Of a stretch of 64,000 nt of DNA, positions 53,701 to 63,302 are shown in pieces; the first letter of the stretch is position 1, and the number at the start of each line of letters is the position of its first letter. Position numbers and translations under genes: made by a program. Location of the stretch: the NCBI GenBank assembly GCA_949358305.1, contig OX442314.1, positions 48,988,581 to 49,052,580 of the forward strand. The letters run 5' to 3'. The notes beneath the pieces were generated by a model, which saw only the letters and a list, made by a program, of their open reading frames with translations, searched no databases and was not told where the DNA came from. The DNA is from Strigamia acuminata (lineage: Eukaryota; Arthropoda; Chilopoda; Geophilomorpha; Linotaeniidae).

Positions 53701-53969
53701 GCTCGTACCGTCACCAAACTTATCGAGTGGGCTGGTACCACTTTGTTCTCGTCGATCACGAGCGCTCGCGGCTTTGCTGCAGTGATCTTTGGCTCGATTC
53801 TTGAAATTCCTGATTCGTCTCGCATCCCTTCCCTCGGTCTGAACGTCACGTAACCTCCGTCTGATTGCATCGTGATCGTCGGGTGCTTCAAGAATGGTTT
53901 CCCTATCCAGACTTCCGTCGGCATTCTGGCGTCGTCGACCACATAGAACTCGACACCCGCCAATTTCAA
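50748..53969 (-). CDS. pol: Pol of element D (partial protease, RT, RNase H, integrase)
   Basis: A 1073-codon ORF from a TTG/near-Met after the CAAT microsatellite. It begins inside the protease C-terminus (WIGKPFLKHP) with no D-T/S-G active site. RT has FDLASGYYQIEL and catalytic YMDD, but PFGLM runs straight into ELAFGHLPYEV (near 52910), lacking the usual NAP.TFQ segment. Likewise FLGLTKLTRKNE (near 52610) lacks the YYRRFI-type segment between RT and RNase H. RNase H (HTDASQDGIGAVL, DALSRN) and integrase (HIGHAHPGVD... CIECL; HLDHVGP, ITDRGTAF, NGQVERMNR) are complete. Both RT gaps are in frame. Loss of motif-B-side residues should abolish RT activity. Ends ~13 bp from the 3' LTR. Confidence 0.92.
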   Translation of the reverse strand: MKLAGVEFYVVDDARMPTEVWIGKPFLKHPTITMQSDGGYVTFRPREGMRDESGISRIEPKITAAKPRALVIDENKVVPAHSISLVTVRAKSQSDGLFYVENEHAVTDRLEVPEGLIEVKNERATMPIINNGPEEVRVTRGRKLGHVEITEEEPSLHQVQVKKVATIEASPRMRITADEINLGKSVTPEEKEIVLTMINDEFRDCFATNLEEVGCFPDLKMDIEVTTRPTNLRRYQYSAAQQKEIDKMVAELEGAGFVTRSKSPFNSPIVMVRKKTGEWRICIDFRSLNEITVKEHFPCPRMDELLDGTHEWLVFDLASGYYQIELTAGAQEKTAFSTMNGKYQFVRMPFGLMELAFGHLPYEVLRRYMDDLLSGAKTNMELIEKMRKILIEVRKSKLTLKLSKCHFLCEEVQFLGLRLTKDGLRPGFEKASAIRNFAKPKDVRGVRSFLGLTKLTRKNETFVWTNECEAAFRGLIEELIAEPVLKIYDNTRPCEVHTDASQDGIGAVLMQRGEGNDLHPIIYASRTTTECEKRYHSTELELMAVVWAVLKFRMYLYGAEFTVVTDCEAVRYGLKKRELTPRIGRWVLALSEYNFKAIHRPGLLMGHVDALSRNAEPASGEETEMERRFKVNQIKFTEGDWLVAAQESDPECKELKDALLVEDKNVLDERMQHKIRGYKIKKGHVYFELTVNGRRRDVLYLPKMMRRQITNEVHIGHAHPGVDATIEAIRKRFWFPRMRSYVKAAVGACIECLMRKEPGGKRAGELNIIERQRVPFHTVHLDHVGPFPKSGIGYRHILVAVCNFSKLVFLMPVKSTNATTTCREIRKLCARMWIPTRIITDRGTAFTNALFSEMCKELEIRHVLTSTENPRANGQVERMNRTIVPMLASQTTKDDGSDWSRGIDKVEIAINSRVNQSTKKTPLEVLYGFQPRTIIEPRLAAIVVEENDEDETEIEDVRNEAYETLTENQIKQKKAFDRHRGPNRTYEVGDMVVVRRKAIAIQGKAGKLSNLYRGPLRVSRRISSTVYEITSLENPPRYKTTAPIDQMKKWTFEDDATSGAEDELTSVGGDADI

Positions 53970-53991
53970 TCAATCAATCAATCAATCAATC
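53967..53991. repeat. CAAT microsatellite at a deletion junction
   Basis: About six CAAT repeats lie exactly between the end of gag and the start of pol. The expected gag C-terminus, zinc knuckle and protease active site are absent here, so the repeat marks or filled a deletion point. In every frame it contains TGA on the minus strand. Confidence 0.9.
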
Positions 53992-54736
53992 GTTCTTTAT
54001 CTTCGTAAGACAGTTGTCGATCTGGAAAATTCTTCGTCAGCTCGATCGCCCATTTGTCGAAGTTCCGGATCGTCGTTCCTGCGCTGTCTTGCCACACCTT
54101 CGCTGGTCCTTCTAACGCTGCTGCCGCCGTCGTTACTTTGGTCACGTTCGTCCACTTATATTCTTTGGCGTATTCGCGAACATCTTGTAACCATTGCGTG
54201 GTCGTACGCAGCTCGCTTCGTTCGCCCGAGAATCGTGGCAACTTCGGCGCGTTTTTTACTTCTTTTGGCTCCCTCTGCGATTTTTGCATGATTTCCATCA
54301 TCTGCATCATCTTCGTCAGCATCTGATCTTTACTGTACACGCCATCTGCTTCTAGCGATACGCTCTCTTCTGTCTTCGAACTGTCGTCGTCTTCTGTCTT
54401 GTCTCCGTCTTCTTCTCTTTCTTCTTCTTCTTCTTCTTCTTCTTCTTCGTTTACGTCTCCTTCCGCGAGTCCTAACTCCGTAAATATGGCTTGTCGTAAT
54501 GCGCTAACCATGTCGTGCCTCAATCTCGGTGGCGCAATATTTCGTTCGGCCAGTAGCGGCTTGATTTCTTTAACTCTCAACTTTGCCCACTCAGCCTCGG
54601 TTGGAAACTCTAGTCCGCGTCTGATCTTCGCTACGACTGCTTTTGCTCCGGCCATCTCTTTTCTCGTAATTCGGCTAACCTTCGTAACACGTGTTTGTTT
54701 CGGCGAATCGACTCTCTCGTTTCCCGAATTGTCCAA
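53978..54736 (-). CDS. gag: Gag of element D, C-terminally truncated
   Basis: 252 codons. N-terminal region is basic then SAP-like (LLAERNIAPPRLRHDM), followed by a long Glu run (about residues 98-110), then a capsid-like part (PKLPRFSGERSELRTTTQWL, and FDKWAIELTKNFPDRQLSYE). It stops at LID inside the CAAT microsatellite; the zinc knuckle that normally follows is missing. A Gag ending here could still assemble but should not package RNA well (inference). Confidence 0.85.
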   Translation of the reverse strand: MDNSGNERVDSPKQTRVTKVSRITRKEMAGAKAVVAKIRRGLEFPTEAEWAKLRVKEIKPLLAERNIAPPRLRHDMVSALRQAIFTELGLAEGDVNEEEEEEEEEEREEDGDKTEDDDSSKTEESVSLEADGVYSKDQMLTKMMQMMEIMQKSQREPKEVKNAPKLPRFSGERSELRTTTQWLQDVREYAKEYKWTNVTKVTTAAAALEGPAKVWQDSAGTTIRNFDKWAIELTKNFPDRQLSYEDKERLID

Positions 54737-54835
54737 GCGTTATTTGCTAACCCGAATTTCGAATTCTGCTTCCGTCGCCAAAAACAATCGTCTTCTACTT
54801 TATTCGTCTAACTTATCGTCGCATCGAATCCTTCT

Positions 54836-54848
54836 ATCCCACTTCTGA
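54836..54848 (-). promoter_or_regulatory. candidate primer binding site of element D (tRNA-Leu like)
   Basis: In element orientation TCAGAAGTGGGAT directly follows the 5' LTR. It is complementary to the acceptor/T-stem part of tRNA-Leu genes (ending ATCCCACTTCTGACA), but lacks the TGG that would pair with CCA, so priming may be slightly internal. Confidence 0.45.
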
Positions 54849-55103
54849 TGTAAACTATCCCAAACTTGGGATCAGCTGACCCGAAATTACCAAGACACAA
54901 CTACAAGCTCTAGTTAACTTCAAGTGATTTTATTAAGCAAAACAAACTGATTATATATCACACTGGTCAACCCTGATTGGTTGATTACAAAGAACGGCCC
55001 CCAATTGGCTGTTCACCCCCAAAACGTTTATCGGACATATTCCGTTTGTGTCCGCCCGCCCCCTGGCGATCGTTATCGCCCGTTACACCCAAAAAACTCC
55101 ACA
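54849..55103 (-). repeat. 5' LTR of element D
   Basis: 255 bp; I find no difference from 50480-50734. Confidence 0.96.
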
Positions 55104-55107
55104 CTAT

Positions 55108-55893
55108 AATCACGAGTTGTAATTAAAACATTATAAATTACTGTATTAATGTTTTTAATTCAATATTTGCAAATCATAATTTAAATTCCCGCCATAATTT
55201 GCCAAGTTGCCCAAATTGAATGTTATGTAAAATGTGAGTGCTCAAGTAAGTTTTAGGTTTCAAAATCAGACAACCAGCAATCTACTTCTTGTTGTCAGAA
55301 AATATATATACTCGTGATTGGATTACTGGATTTGCCAATGCCCCAATCGAGACACTGGTCTCCAGAATCCCTCCAATCCAGTTCCAGTTGCGCAGGAACA
55401 GGATAAACATATTTGGGATTCAGTCATCTGTCTTAATTCAAACTTGAACACAGGGTGATTCAAAAGTGTGGAAACACCTTTTTTTCTTGAAAATGACTGA
55501 AGATATCAATTCTATTGATGTGGTGATTGTGGTCATAATGGAAGTCGATGGTGGTTACCTTAAATTTAACCCGGCAGGTGATCTTTTCCCTGTAAGATAC
55601 AATTACAATGTAGTAGAATTGGTACTATGCAACTTATTTTAGCCATCTTCAGTCAAATGTCTTTCTTTAAAAAAAGGAAAAGAAATCAGCAAATTGATGA
55701 TTCTGGTGTCTAATCTTAACTTAACAATTCAAATTTACCGCTAAAATGTACAGCAGCGCCTCTTTGTGGTAAATAATTATTATTACGGTAGTTCTATCAC
55801 AGATTTTTAATAAAAATAAAATTGTTAAAGTGAAGTTTCTGTGCAAAATTATATAAATAATTTGGTTAGAAAAAAAGTTTAATAGTTACTAAA
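55108..55893. other. spacer
   Basis: AT-rich, no ORF of note and no recognised repeat. It includes the 3' flank of the TFIIB-like gene. Confidence 0.5.
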
Positions 55894-56684
55894 TTATTTT
55901 GCGGGTAGCTTAACGACCGGAAGGGCGAACACAAAACCATCCGGAAACATTTGCACTGCTTTGGGGTAGATGAGCTTATAAACCTTGGAAATGGTCGCCT
56001 CACTCACCCCGACCACTTCCCCAATTTCCCTCCCGCTCTTTTTCTCCCCCGAAGCCAAGCACGCCAAGTACAGGGCTGCCCCCGCGATCGAAAGCGGACT
56101 TCTCCCGCCTACACCGTCCAAAGCAGCCGCTCTTTCCGCAATGCAGATGGCTGCTCGTCGCACCGTGACGTCCACACCCAATTTGTCGCAAAATCTGGCC
56201 ATAAAATCCGCGCCCTTTGCCGCTTCGCTGCCAACATCCTCGACGGTCGTCTCAAGCGACCTCACGATCAACTTGAAACACCGTCCAATGATTTTCACAG
56301 AAACTTTGGAAACGGCGCAAATCTCCTTCAGGGACCTCGGGAGCGGGACTTTTTCCTGTTTGCACGCAAGGTACAGACAAGAAGTAGCAATGGCTTCGTG
56401 GGTCCCTTTAACCTTTTTGTGTCCAGGACCTTCTTGAACAGATTGTTCGCCCTGTCTACGATGGTTTCCGGCAAGTGGATCCATTCGTCCATCGTGCTTA
56501 TATCTCGAAATGCGGTGGTGAGCACGCGGTCGGCGCTCCTCACCACCGGTCTCTTGTAGCGGTATTTGGCACCGCCTTTCTCGTCTACGTATGCGGAATG
56601 CGGTATTTCGGACGGAATCTCAGATTTAATCGATATCTGGCGTGTTTTTAGGATGTTTTTGTTACAATTTACAAAGAAAAACAA
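55894..56684 (-). pseudogene. TFIIB-like gene, frameshifted and lacking the zinc ribbon
   Basis: The cyclin-fold core of TFIIB is clear: MDEWIHLPETIVDRANNLF (first frame, 56328-56684), then EAIATSCLYLACKQEK, LKEICAVSKVSVKIIGRCFK, FMARFCDKLGV and REIGEVVGVSEATISKVYKL, LIYPKAVQMFPDGF (second frame, 55894-56484). TFIIB bridges TBP and RNA polymerase II. A one-base change near 56405-56420 puts the first and second parts in different frames (a -1 shift would join them). The N-terminal zinc ribbon (C-x2-C...C-x2-C) is not encoded in this reading frame or visibly just upstream, and no intron is seen. Likely a diverged retrocopy; a missing upstream exon or an assembly error is the alternative. Confidence 0.8.
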
Positions 56685-57205
56685 TATTTTTATTCAACCT
56701 GGCATTCAATTTGTTGTGTTTGTGACTTTGTTGTATTGTGTTTAGTTAAATTATTGTCAATAGTCGGCGCTAATATGCACTTAGTTTCTATGGCAACGGC
56801 CGTTTGCTTTATCTTATTGTATTCCGATGTATCGCACTTTTTCGTTCACCCTCGATTAAGTGCATGTTTATTACGTTTGAAAGGTTCCAAAGTGTATGCA
56901 GATTAAGGTAAAGATAGGAAATTAGATAAATCACATTTTTTTTGGTGTTATTGGATGTTTTTCGGGTTTATTAAGTCCGGCGCAATCGTGCATCGAACGT
57001 TACCGTTAGGCCTAACTCGCCTAACTGAGTTCGAACCATTAGCGGGGATGCCCCGACCTTCCCATGCCGCGCTTTTTCTGTTCAGAGTATATACATTCTA
57101 ATATTATTTAAAGTGTGTCCAATTAAGTTAATCGTTTTCAAACTTAATTTTTATTATTCTTTTCATTTCAGACTACGTTCATTTCAGTGGTTGAAGTAAA
57201 AAAAA
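56685..57205. other. divergent promoter region and 5' UTR of the zinc-finger gene
   Basis: No long ORF. Near 57160-57171 a strong 3' splice site (TTTTCATTTCAG) precedes a short leader and the ATG at 57206, so a non-coding first exon lies further upstream. Confidence 0.5.
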
Positions 57206-57229
57206 ATGAAGAGAACACGAGAGGATTAC
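57206..57229 (+). pseudogene. interrupted 5' end of the C2H2 zinc-finger gene
   Basis: ATG at 57206 opens MKRTREDY (8 codons), placed 35 nt after a strong splice acceptor. At 57230 a transposon begins and the frame stops after CCC AAG TAA. The frame resumes at 63303 with GAA TGC: the codon TAC (57227-57229) joins GAA in frame and completes the canonical finger start Y-E-C-N-L-C. So this is the first coding part of the zinc-finger gene at 63303-64000. Confidence 0.8.
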
Positions 57230-57835
57230 CCCAAGTAACAAAACTATGTTAAATCTATGTAGAATCTATGCAAACCGTCTATCTTGGGACATAGATTTAA
57301 CATAGAATAAGGTAGAAACTATGCCGAAACTACATAGCATTGACATGGAATAAGCGCATTTCGGTCACGATTTTGACATAGCATCTACATAGAGCTGTAG
57401 ATCGATGCTATGTCAATACAACGTCAAATCGACGTCGAATTCTACGTAGAGTTCTATGTCGATTCGACACAGAATCGATCTACCGCTCTATGTAGATGCA
57501 ATGTCAAAATCGTGACCAAAATGCGCTAATTCCATGTCAATGCTACGTTGTTTCGGCATAGTTTCATCCTTATTCTACGTTAAATCTATGTAGAATTCTA
57601 CGTCAAACTCAACGTCGAATTCTACGTCTATTTAACGTAGAATAAGGATGAAACTATGCCGAACAACATAGCATTTACATGGAATTAGCGTCGCCCGGTC
57701 GCGATTTTAACATAGCATCGACATAGAGCTGTAGATCGATTCTACTTCAAATCGACGTAGATTCGATCGAGACTTCTACATCAATTTGAAGTAGATCCGA
57801 TATTAAAATCGACTTATAGTTCTACGTACTTTTTT
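57230..57835. repeat. left subterminal palindrome of the element
   Basis: 57295-57595 is a large imperfect palindrome centred near 57440: GCGCATTTCGGTCACGATTT on the left matches AAAATCGTGACCAAAATGCGC on the right in inverse. Words such as CTATGTAGAT and CTACATAGAG recur throughout. A second half-copy follows to 57835. Confidence 0.85.
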
Positions 57836-57922
57836 TGTATAAAAAAAACAAAATATTAAAATTTTAAAAAATTTTATTTTTCGAAAAATAATAACAATAT
57901 TTGACAAAAAGAACGATTTTTT

Positions 57923-58542
57923 TCACGCGTGACTTCTTAGCAACAACGGTTTTGAGAGTTGAGGCCATTGTTGTGCATTCTCATTAAATTTCTCATCTCT
58001 TTTCGGCCCAGGTTTGCACCATTTTCCCGTTGTTTTTCCAGTTGTAATCGTGTCGGAGCCAAAATTCGCCGGTCACGTATCGATCTCGGTCTTTGAAGAC
58101 CAAAATGGAGGTTTTGTAGACTTTGATTGCGTATTCTTCGTCGTTTTTGCCGAGTGCGTGGTGAACGTTCGCTTCTTTTCCCGTGCTGACGCAGCCGTTG
58201 ATTTCTTCGAATAGCTTGTCGTGTAGTTGATAATTCTTGACAATATTCGTTTGAGTATTGGGCTTCCAAACCCGCAGTAATAAAAATACGATTGTTTTTC
58301 CGGTACCATCTACATCCAGTGTTTCCCACGTGTAACTCACATATCCGACTAGGTTCGGAAATGGATCTGTAGAACACGCGCGTTTTTCATCTACAAATTA
58401 GTGTTTTTGGTTTGGTTAATCAGTATTAAGAAAATATAAAGTCAAACTACCTTGTTTAATTGTTGAGTTGTGTGTGGTCTGTTCGCGGGTTCGCTCCTTA
58501 TCGCGAATGACCTGTCCGCTAGTTCGTATTGATTCGCTTCGT
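57923..58542 (-). pseudogene. RIOK1: RIOK1 (RIO1 kinase) fragment with an intron
   Basis: The minus strand reads FEEINGCVSTGKEANVHHA, EYAIKVYKTSILVFKDRDRY, VTGEF and KMVQTWAEK: the RIO1 ATP-binding lobe, with the STGKEANV loop and AIKVYK lysine. RIO1 is a 40S-ribosome maturation kinase. One base is lost after AEK (MRNLMRMHNNGLN continues in another frame), a second shift follows (SKPLLLRSH), and the copy ends there, before the catalytic HADLSEFN loop. Upstream, an exon at 58451-58542 has a good acceptor (TTTTTAACAG) and is separated by a 60-bp GT-AG intron (58391-58450) with matching phase. An intron argues for DNA-level capture rather than retroposition. Dead as a kinase. Confidence 0.85.
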
Positions 58543-58953
58543 CTGTTAAAAATAAATTCGTGTTAATTTTTAGTTTAGTTTTACGTCGGCATAAAAGATC
58601 GTAATAAGTGAAATTTATTTACTTTATATTCGAATTACGTTATTCGGGCAGTCGGGTCGTTTATTTCCTATCATTTTCCGATCTCCGAGGTTAATTTTGA
58701 ATACACTGCGTTTTTGTCATCGCTTCGGCGTGTATCGATCGTTGATCGATCTACCTGTAAAAATCAAAACACCTACCGGTACCTTCCATACACATGGCTT
58801 ACATGGTTGTATAGTTTAATTCCAGCAACAAGATGTTTGATTAAAACCATTAAAACCATTAACCTAACCACGCGGTCGCTTAGAGCACACAAACCGGAAG
58901 CCGGTACTTTTAAAAATTCGTGTACCGCGGACCCAACCGAACTTACGATACAT

Positions 58954-59208
58954 CTCGCGGTCCCTGAGAAAACACGAGAAAACACGAGAATCTCGTGTTT
59001 TCTTGCGTTCTCCACTTCCTATTTAAAAAAAACCGTAAAGAATCATAAAAAAAAACTGATTAAAAGTATTATTATGGTTTTTAATATTATTTTTCACTTT
59101 TAATCGGTTTTTTTAATGGTTTTTTATGGTTTTTTTTAAATGGGAAGTGGAGAAAGCGAGAAAACACGAGATTCTGGAGTGTTCTCACGTTTTCTCATGG
59201 TCCGCGAG
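58954..59208. repeat. inverted repeat, ~113-bp arms
   Basis: Arm 58954-59067 matches the reverse complement of 59096-59208 (CTCGCGG..CC.TGAGAAAAC and TCTCCACTTCC.ATTTAAAAA), with a 28-bp spacer. A foldback within the larger element. Confidence 0.85.
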
Positions 59209-59761
59209 ACGTACCGCAAATCCCGGTCCCAGTACTGTATCAGGACCGCGACCGCGGTACTTTATGTGGGAGTGCCGTGTACCGCGCACCGGGTCCGCAC
59301 AACACTGTCCCTACGTTCACAAAACTGAATAAAACATTAAAAATCAGACAAAAAATTTGCATTTTTTATTTAAATTATTTTTTCCAAAATCCAACGTCAA
59401 AACCATGTCGCCAAACACACAAAACTATAAATTTTATATCGAAAAATTGTCAACATTGGTCTTCCTTGATCCTGTCATTAGGTTATGATGGTTTAATTGA
59501 TAACCACTTGAAATGTGAATTTCCGCCATAAAAATCTCTTGTATGGGAATTTTTTATTGTTGTTAGTATTTTTATTTCATTAAATCCAAGACGAAAATAA
59601 TTCAAATTTTTTTTTTCTCTGGACGATAAGCAACAATGAAATAGTTTGACAAATCAAGTGCAATGGCTCCTGGCACGTATGCCATGTATACATATAAGCT
59701 TATGTTCAACACTTTTTGTCCGTATCGTTTAAACTCCTTTAAATTTTAGTAGTGAAGCGAC

Positions 59762-60165
59762 GAAACGTGGAACCGAAGAAAATTCAATTGACTTTCATCC
59801 CGTTCACCGACCGCGGTCTTGTGTTCGGTTCAATACCAAAGCTCGTGTACCCCGAAACAATCGTGCAATCGCCGAAATGAAGCGACGAAAAGAACGAGCA
59901 TGCCGAGACCCGGCATCCGGCGTCGTGACACTTTCGTGTTATTTAGTTCCGCAGGCGACACGTCATCTTGCATACGGTATTCAGTGGTCAGACCAAAAAG
60001 AAAATCCACAGTTCCGAAGACGAATTCGCTGAAATTTCTCATAATAACCAAACGAATGATCGGTCTTCATCCCAGTCCTGCCCCGTGTGCTCGCTTAAGA
60101 TTGAAGCAAATCACATGAACAAGCACCTCGACTTGTGTTTACTCCGAAATTTAAAATCATCGTTT
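59762..60165 (+). pseudogene. UBZ4-type zinc finger gene fragment
   Basis: Around 60075-60140 the frame reads CPVCSLKIEANHMNKHLDLC, a C-x2-C-x11-H-x3-C ubiquitin-binding UBZ4 finger of the RAD18/WRNIP1/Spartan kind. Upstream in the same frame is an acidic/polar linker (IHSSEDEFAEISHNN). Further upstream a frame reads VEPKKIQLTFIPFTDRGLVF before stops near 59878. I cannot tell which UBZ4 protein it came from. No complete catalytic domain (helicase, protease, AAA or RING) is present, so it is a fragment. Confidence 0.5.
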
Positions 60166-60513
60166 TATGTTGTTGTTGTTTTTTTATTACTTAACTCGTA
60201 TGTAATATATAAATATTTCATCGTGTTTGGTCGTTCCTCTTGATATTTCAGCCTTTTTTTTTACAAAATCATTGTTATTAAAGTGGAAAGAAATGTTAGA
60301 ATTCGTCGTTTTCGTTCGTATAGCCGCCTGGACATACATTCAATGATCCTGATCGCTTCTTACGTCTCAATAAGATCTCGCTTTTCGCACGCGCACGAGC
60401 GCATTCAAATTTCTTCTCTACAATCGCCGAACTCTTGCTTAGAGATTTGTATACATTGTTGACGATAGGACTTTATTTCTTTATTTCTTTATTTGTAGTG
60501 ATTTATTTCTTGA

Positions 60514-60957
<444 letters not shown>

Positions 60958-60963
60958 CAGCCC

Positions 60964-61140
60964 TTACACGCAGTTGGACGACGCGGGCATCTGCGGCGGC
61001 CCGCTGCTCGGCGTCACCGGTGTAAGCGGCGCGGGACCGCACTCGGCGATCATCGCCATCATTTCGTCTTCTCGCTCCATATTCGACACGTCGAAATTGA
61101 CGTAGTTGTCCGTAATCCTCAAATAAAGTAATTAAAATCC
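60964..61140 (-). other. unrecognised minus-strand open segment
   Basis: Reads RITDNYVNFDVSNMERED, then MMAMIAECGPAPLTP and a Pro/Ser-rich end before TAA. It looks like a C-terminal exon of an unknown protein. It may be another captured fragment; chance cannot be ruled out. Confidence 0.25.
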
Positions 61141-61179
61141 ATTTAACTTTTTAAAATTAATTTTATTGGTTTATTTTTC

Positions 61180-61277
61180 TTAAAAAACAAAAATCAGTTT
61201 TTCGTCATCTTCGCCCTCGTCTTCCTCGTCGTCGCTGTCTTTGTCTTGCTCATTTTGCTCGTCGACAGAAGCTAAAT
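61180..61277 (-). other. possible acidic last exon
   Basis: A good acceptor (GTTTGCGTAG) is followed by 31 codons, DEQNEQDKDSDDEEDEGEDD then EKLIFVF and stop. Acidic tails are not diagnostic; origin unknown. Confidence 0.3.
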
Positions 61278-61386
61278 CTACGCAAACAAACTATAAATTA
61301 TCTAACATTCAACGATCGAACGACCAAATAACCTTTTTCGTACGATCCCCTGTCCCTTGTTCAACCACTTCGATAAGTGACATTCG

Positions 61387-61712
61387 ACGGTCAAATAATA
61401 CTGATTCAAAACTGATAATATCTTAGACATGCGTGTATCGAGCCACCGTGCTTTTTTATTTATTTATTATCGTCGCCAACATTTCTGACGATAACGTGAT
61501 TTGGCGTACGAAACGTGCAAATTGATTCAAATTGTCCATGTTCCTGCCGATCAGCGTATACATAATATTCCCCATCGGTTTTGTTGGTGGCAAAAGGGAT
61601 TTTTGTGGTTTTTAAAGTTTACTTTTGAAACGTCGCATTCGGGATAGCGATTTGCAAAAATCACATGGACGGTCGAATAATACTGATTCAAAGCTGATTA
61701 TATCTTAGATTC
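61387..61712. repeat. 42-bp direct repeats 280 bp apart
   Basis: GACGGTCAAATAATACTGAT... at 61387-61428 recurs at 61668-61709 with three or four changes. The repeats flank a minus-strand open segment (DGEYYVYADRQEHGQFESIC, 61453-61600) that I do not recognise. Confidence 0.75.
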
Positions 61713-61751
61713 TTAGATTTGCGATCAGAACTTCGAATTGTCTAACATTTT

Positions 61752-62027
61752 CAGCGCATTCTTTGTGTCTTCGTAACGCGACGAATTTGTTCGGACGTGG
61801 GATGGATATCGAGAAAGTTAATGTTTTTAATTACGATATGCCGGAGAATTCGGATACGTATTTACACGCGTGGGGGTCGGTTTGGGACCAAGGGTTTGCC
61901 GATTTCGTTCGTCAGTGACGAAGACAATGCTAAAATTTTAAATAGTGTTCAAAGCTGTTTTGAAGTTGATATCAGCGTTTTGAAATTGACTTGTCGTCAT
62001 ACAGCGAAATGTAAAAATGTAAAACAT
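61752..62027 (+). pseudogene. UAP56/DDX39-type helicase fragment, C-terminal part
   Basis: Reads [20 protein letters not shown] and [10 protein letters not shown] in one frame, then [35 protein letters not shown] in another: motifs V and VI and the C-terminal end of UAP56. The HRVARAGR motif VI is damaged by a small deletion at the frame change. It lies 790 bp from the N-terminal piece in the same orientation; the middle of the helicase is missing and replaced by unrelated sequence. Confidence 0.88.
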
Positions 62028-62218
62028 TAAATTTTCTTTTCATTTTAAATAAAACCCATAAATTAAGTTATAGTTGTACTTTTATTTTAACTTGTTATGT
62101 GCAAATGTAATGAGTAAATGACTGCAGTTGTAAAATTTATCAAAATTATATTTGAAATCATGACGTAAAAATATACAAATTCAAACGAGCATTTCTTGAA
62201 TAAACAATTACATCAACT

Positions 62219-63300
62219 CCCAAGTCACTGTCGGTCTCTATTGATTCAACAAATGTTAAATCCATGTTAAAATTAAATTGGGATAGAATTATGACATAGA
62301 TTTAGCATAGCATCGACATTAACGGTCTACACCGATTCAACACAGAGCGGTCTATGTTAATTCAACATAAATCGGTCTATGTTGATTCAACATAGAGCGG
62401 TCTATGTTAAATCTATGTTAAATTTATTTTGGGATAGAACAGTGACGTAGATTTAGCATCACATCGACATTAACGGTCTACATAGATTCAACGCAGAGCC
62501 TTCTATGTTAATTAAACATAAATCGGTCTATGTTGATTCAACATAGAGCGGTCTATGTTAAATCTATGTTAAATTTATTTTGGGATAGAACAGTGACGTA
62601 GATTTAGCATCACATCTACATTAACGGTCTACATAGATTCAACACAGAGCCTTCTATGTTAATTCAACATAAATCGGTCTATGTTGATTCAACATAGAGC
62701 GGTCTATGTTAAATCTATGTTAAATTTATTTTGGGATAGAACAGTGACGTAGATTTAGCATCACATCTACATTAACGGTCTACATAGATTCAACACAGGG
62801 CCTTCTATGTTAATTCAACATCAATCGCTCTATGTTGATTCAACATAGAGCGGTCTATGTTAAATCTATGTTAAATTAAATTGGGATAGAACATTGACAT
62901 AGATTTAACATCGCATCTATATCAACAGGTCTATGCAGATTCAACACAGAGCGGTCTACACAGATTCAACATCAATCGCTCTATGTTGATTCAACATAGA
63001 ACAGTCTATGTTAAATCTATGTTAAATTAAATTGGGATAGAACATTGACATAGATTTAACATCGAATCTATATCAACAGGTCTATGCAGATTCAACACAG
63101 AGCGGTCTACACAGATTCAACATCAATCGCTCTATGTTAATTCAACATAGAGCATTCTATGTTAAATCTATGTTAAATTAAATTGGGATAGAACATTGAC
63201 ATAGATTTAACATCGAATCTATATCAACAGGTCTATGCAGATTCAACACAGAGCGGTCTATATAGATTCTATGTAGATTCGATCATCTGTGCTACCTGGG
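62219..63300. repeat. 151-bp tandem array, right end of the element
   Basis: The marker GGGATAGAAC recurs at 62431, 62582, 62733, 62883, 63034 and 63185, a period of 150-151 bp, about seven copies. Units are made of CTATGTTGATTCAACATAGA-type small palindromes, related to the left palindrome. The array starts with TCCCAAGTCAC and ends GTGCTACCTGGG. Confidence 0.93.
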
Positions 63301-63302
63301 AC

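Larger units (their letters stand above)
50480..55103 (-). mobile_element. gypsy-type LTR retrotransposon D, internally deleted
   Basis: 4624 bp with 255-bp LTRs that I find identical, and a 4-bp target duplication CTAT (50476-50479 and 55104-55107). Gag and Pol are present but Gag's C-terminus, the zinc knuckle and the protease active site are missing, and RT has two in-frame gaps. It inserted recently despite these defects, so it was probably mobilised by an intact relative. Confidence 0.94.

Noticed and set aside
63190-63302. N-terminal extension of the zinc-finger ORF into the 151-bp repeats
   Set aside because: The sequence is repeat-derived; the better upstream partner is the exon at 57206-57229.
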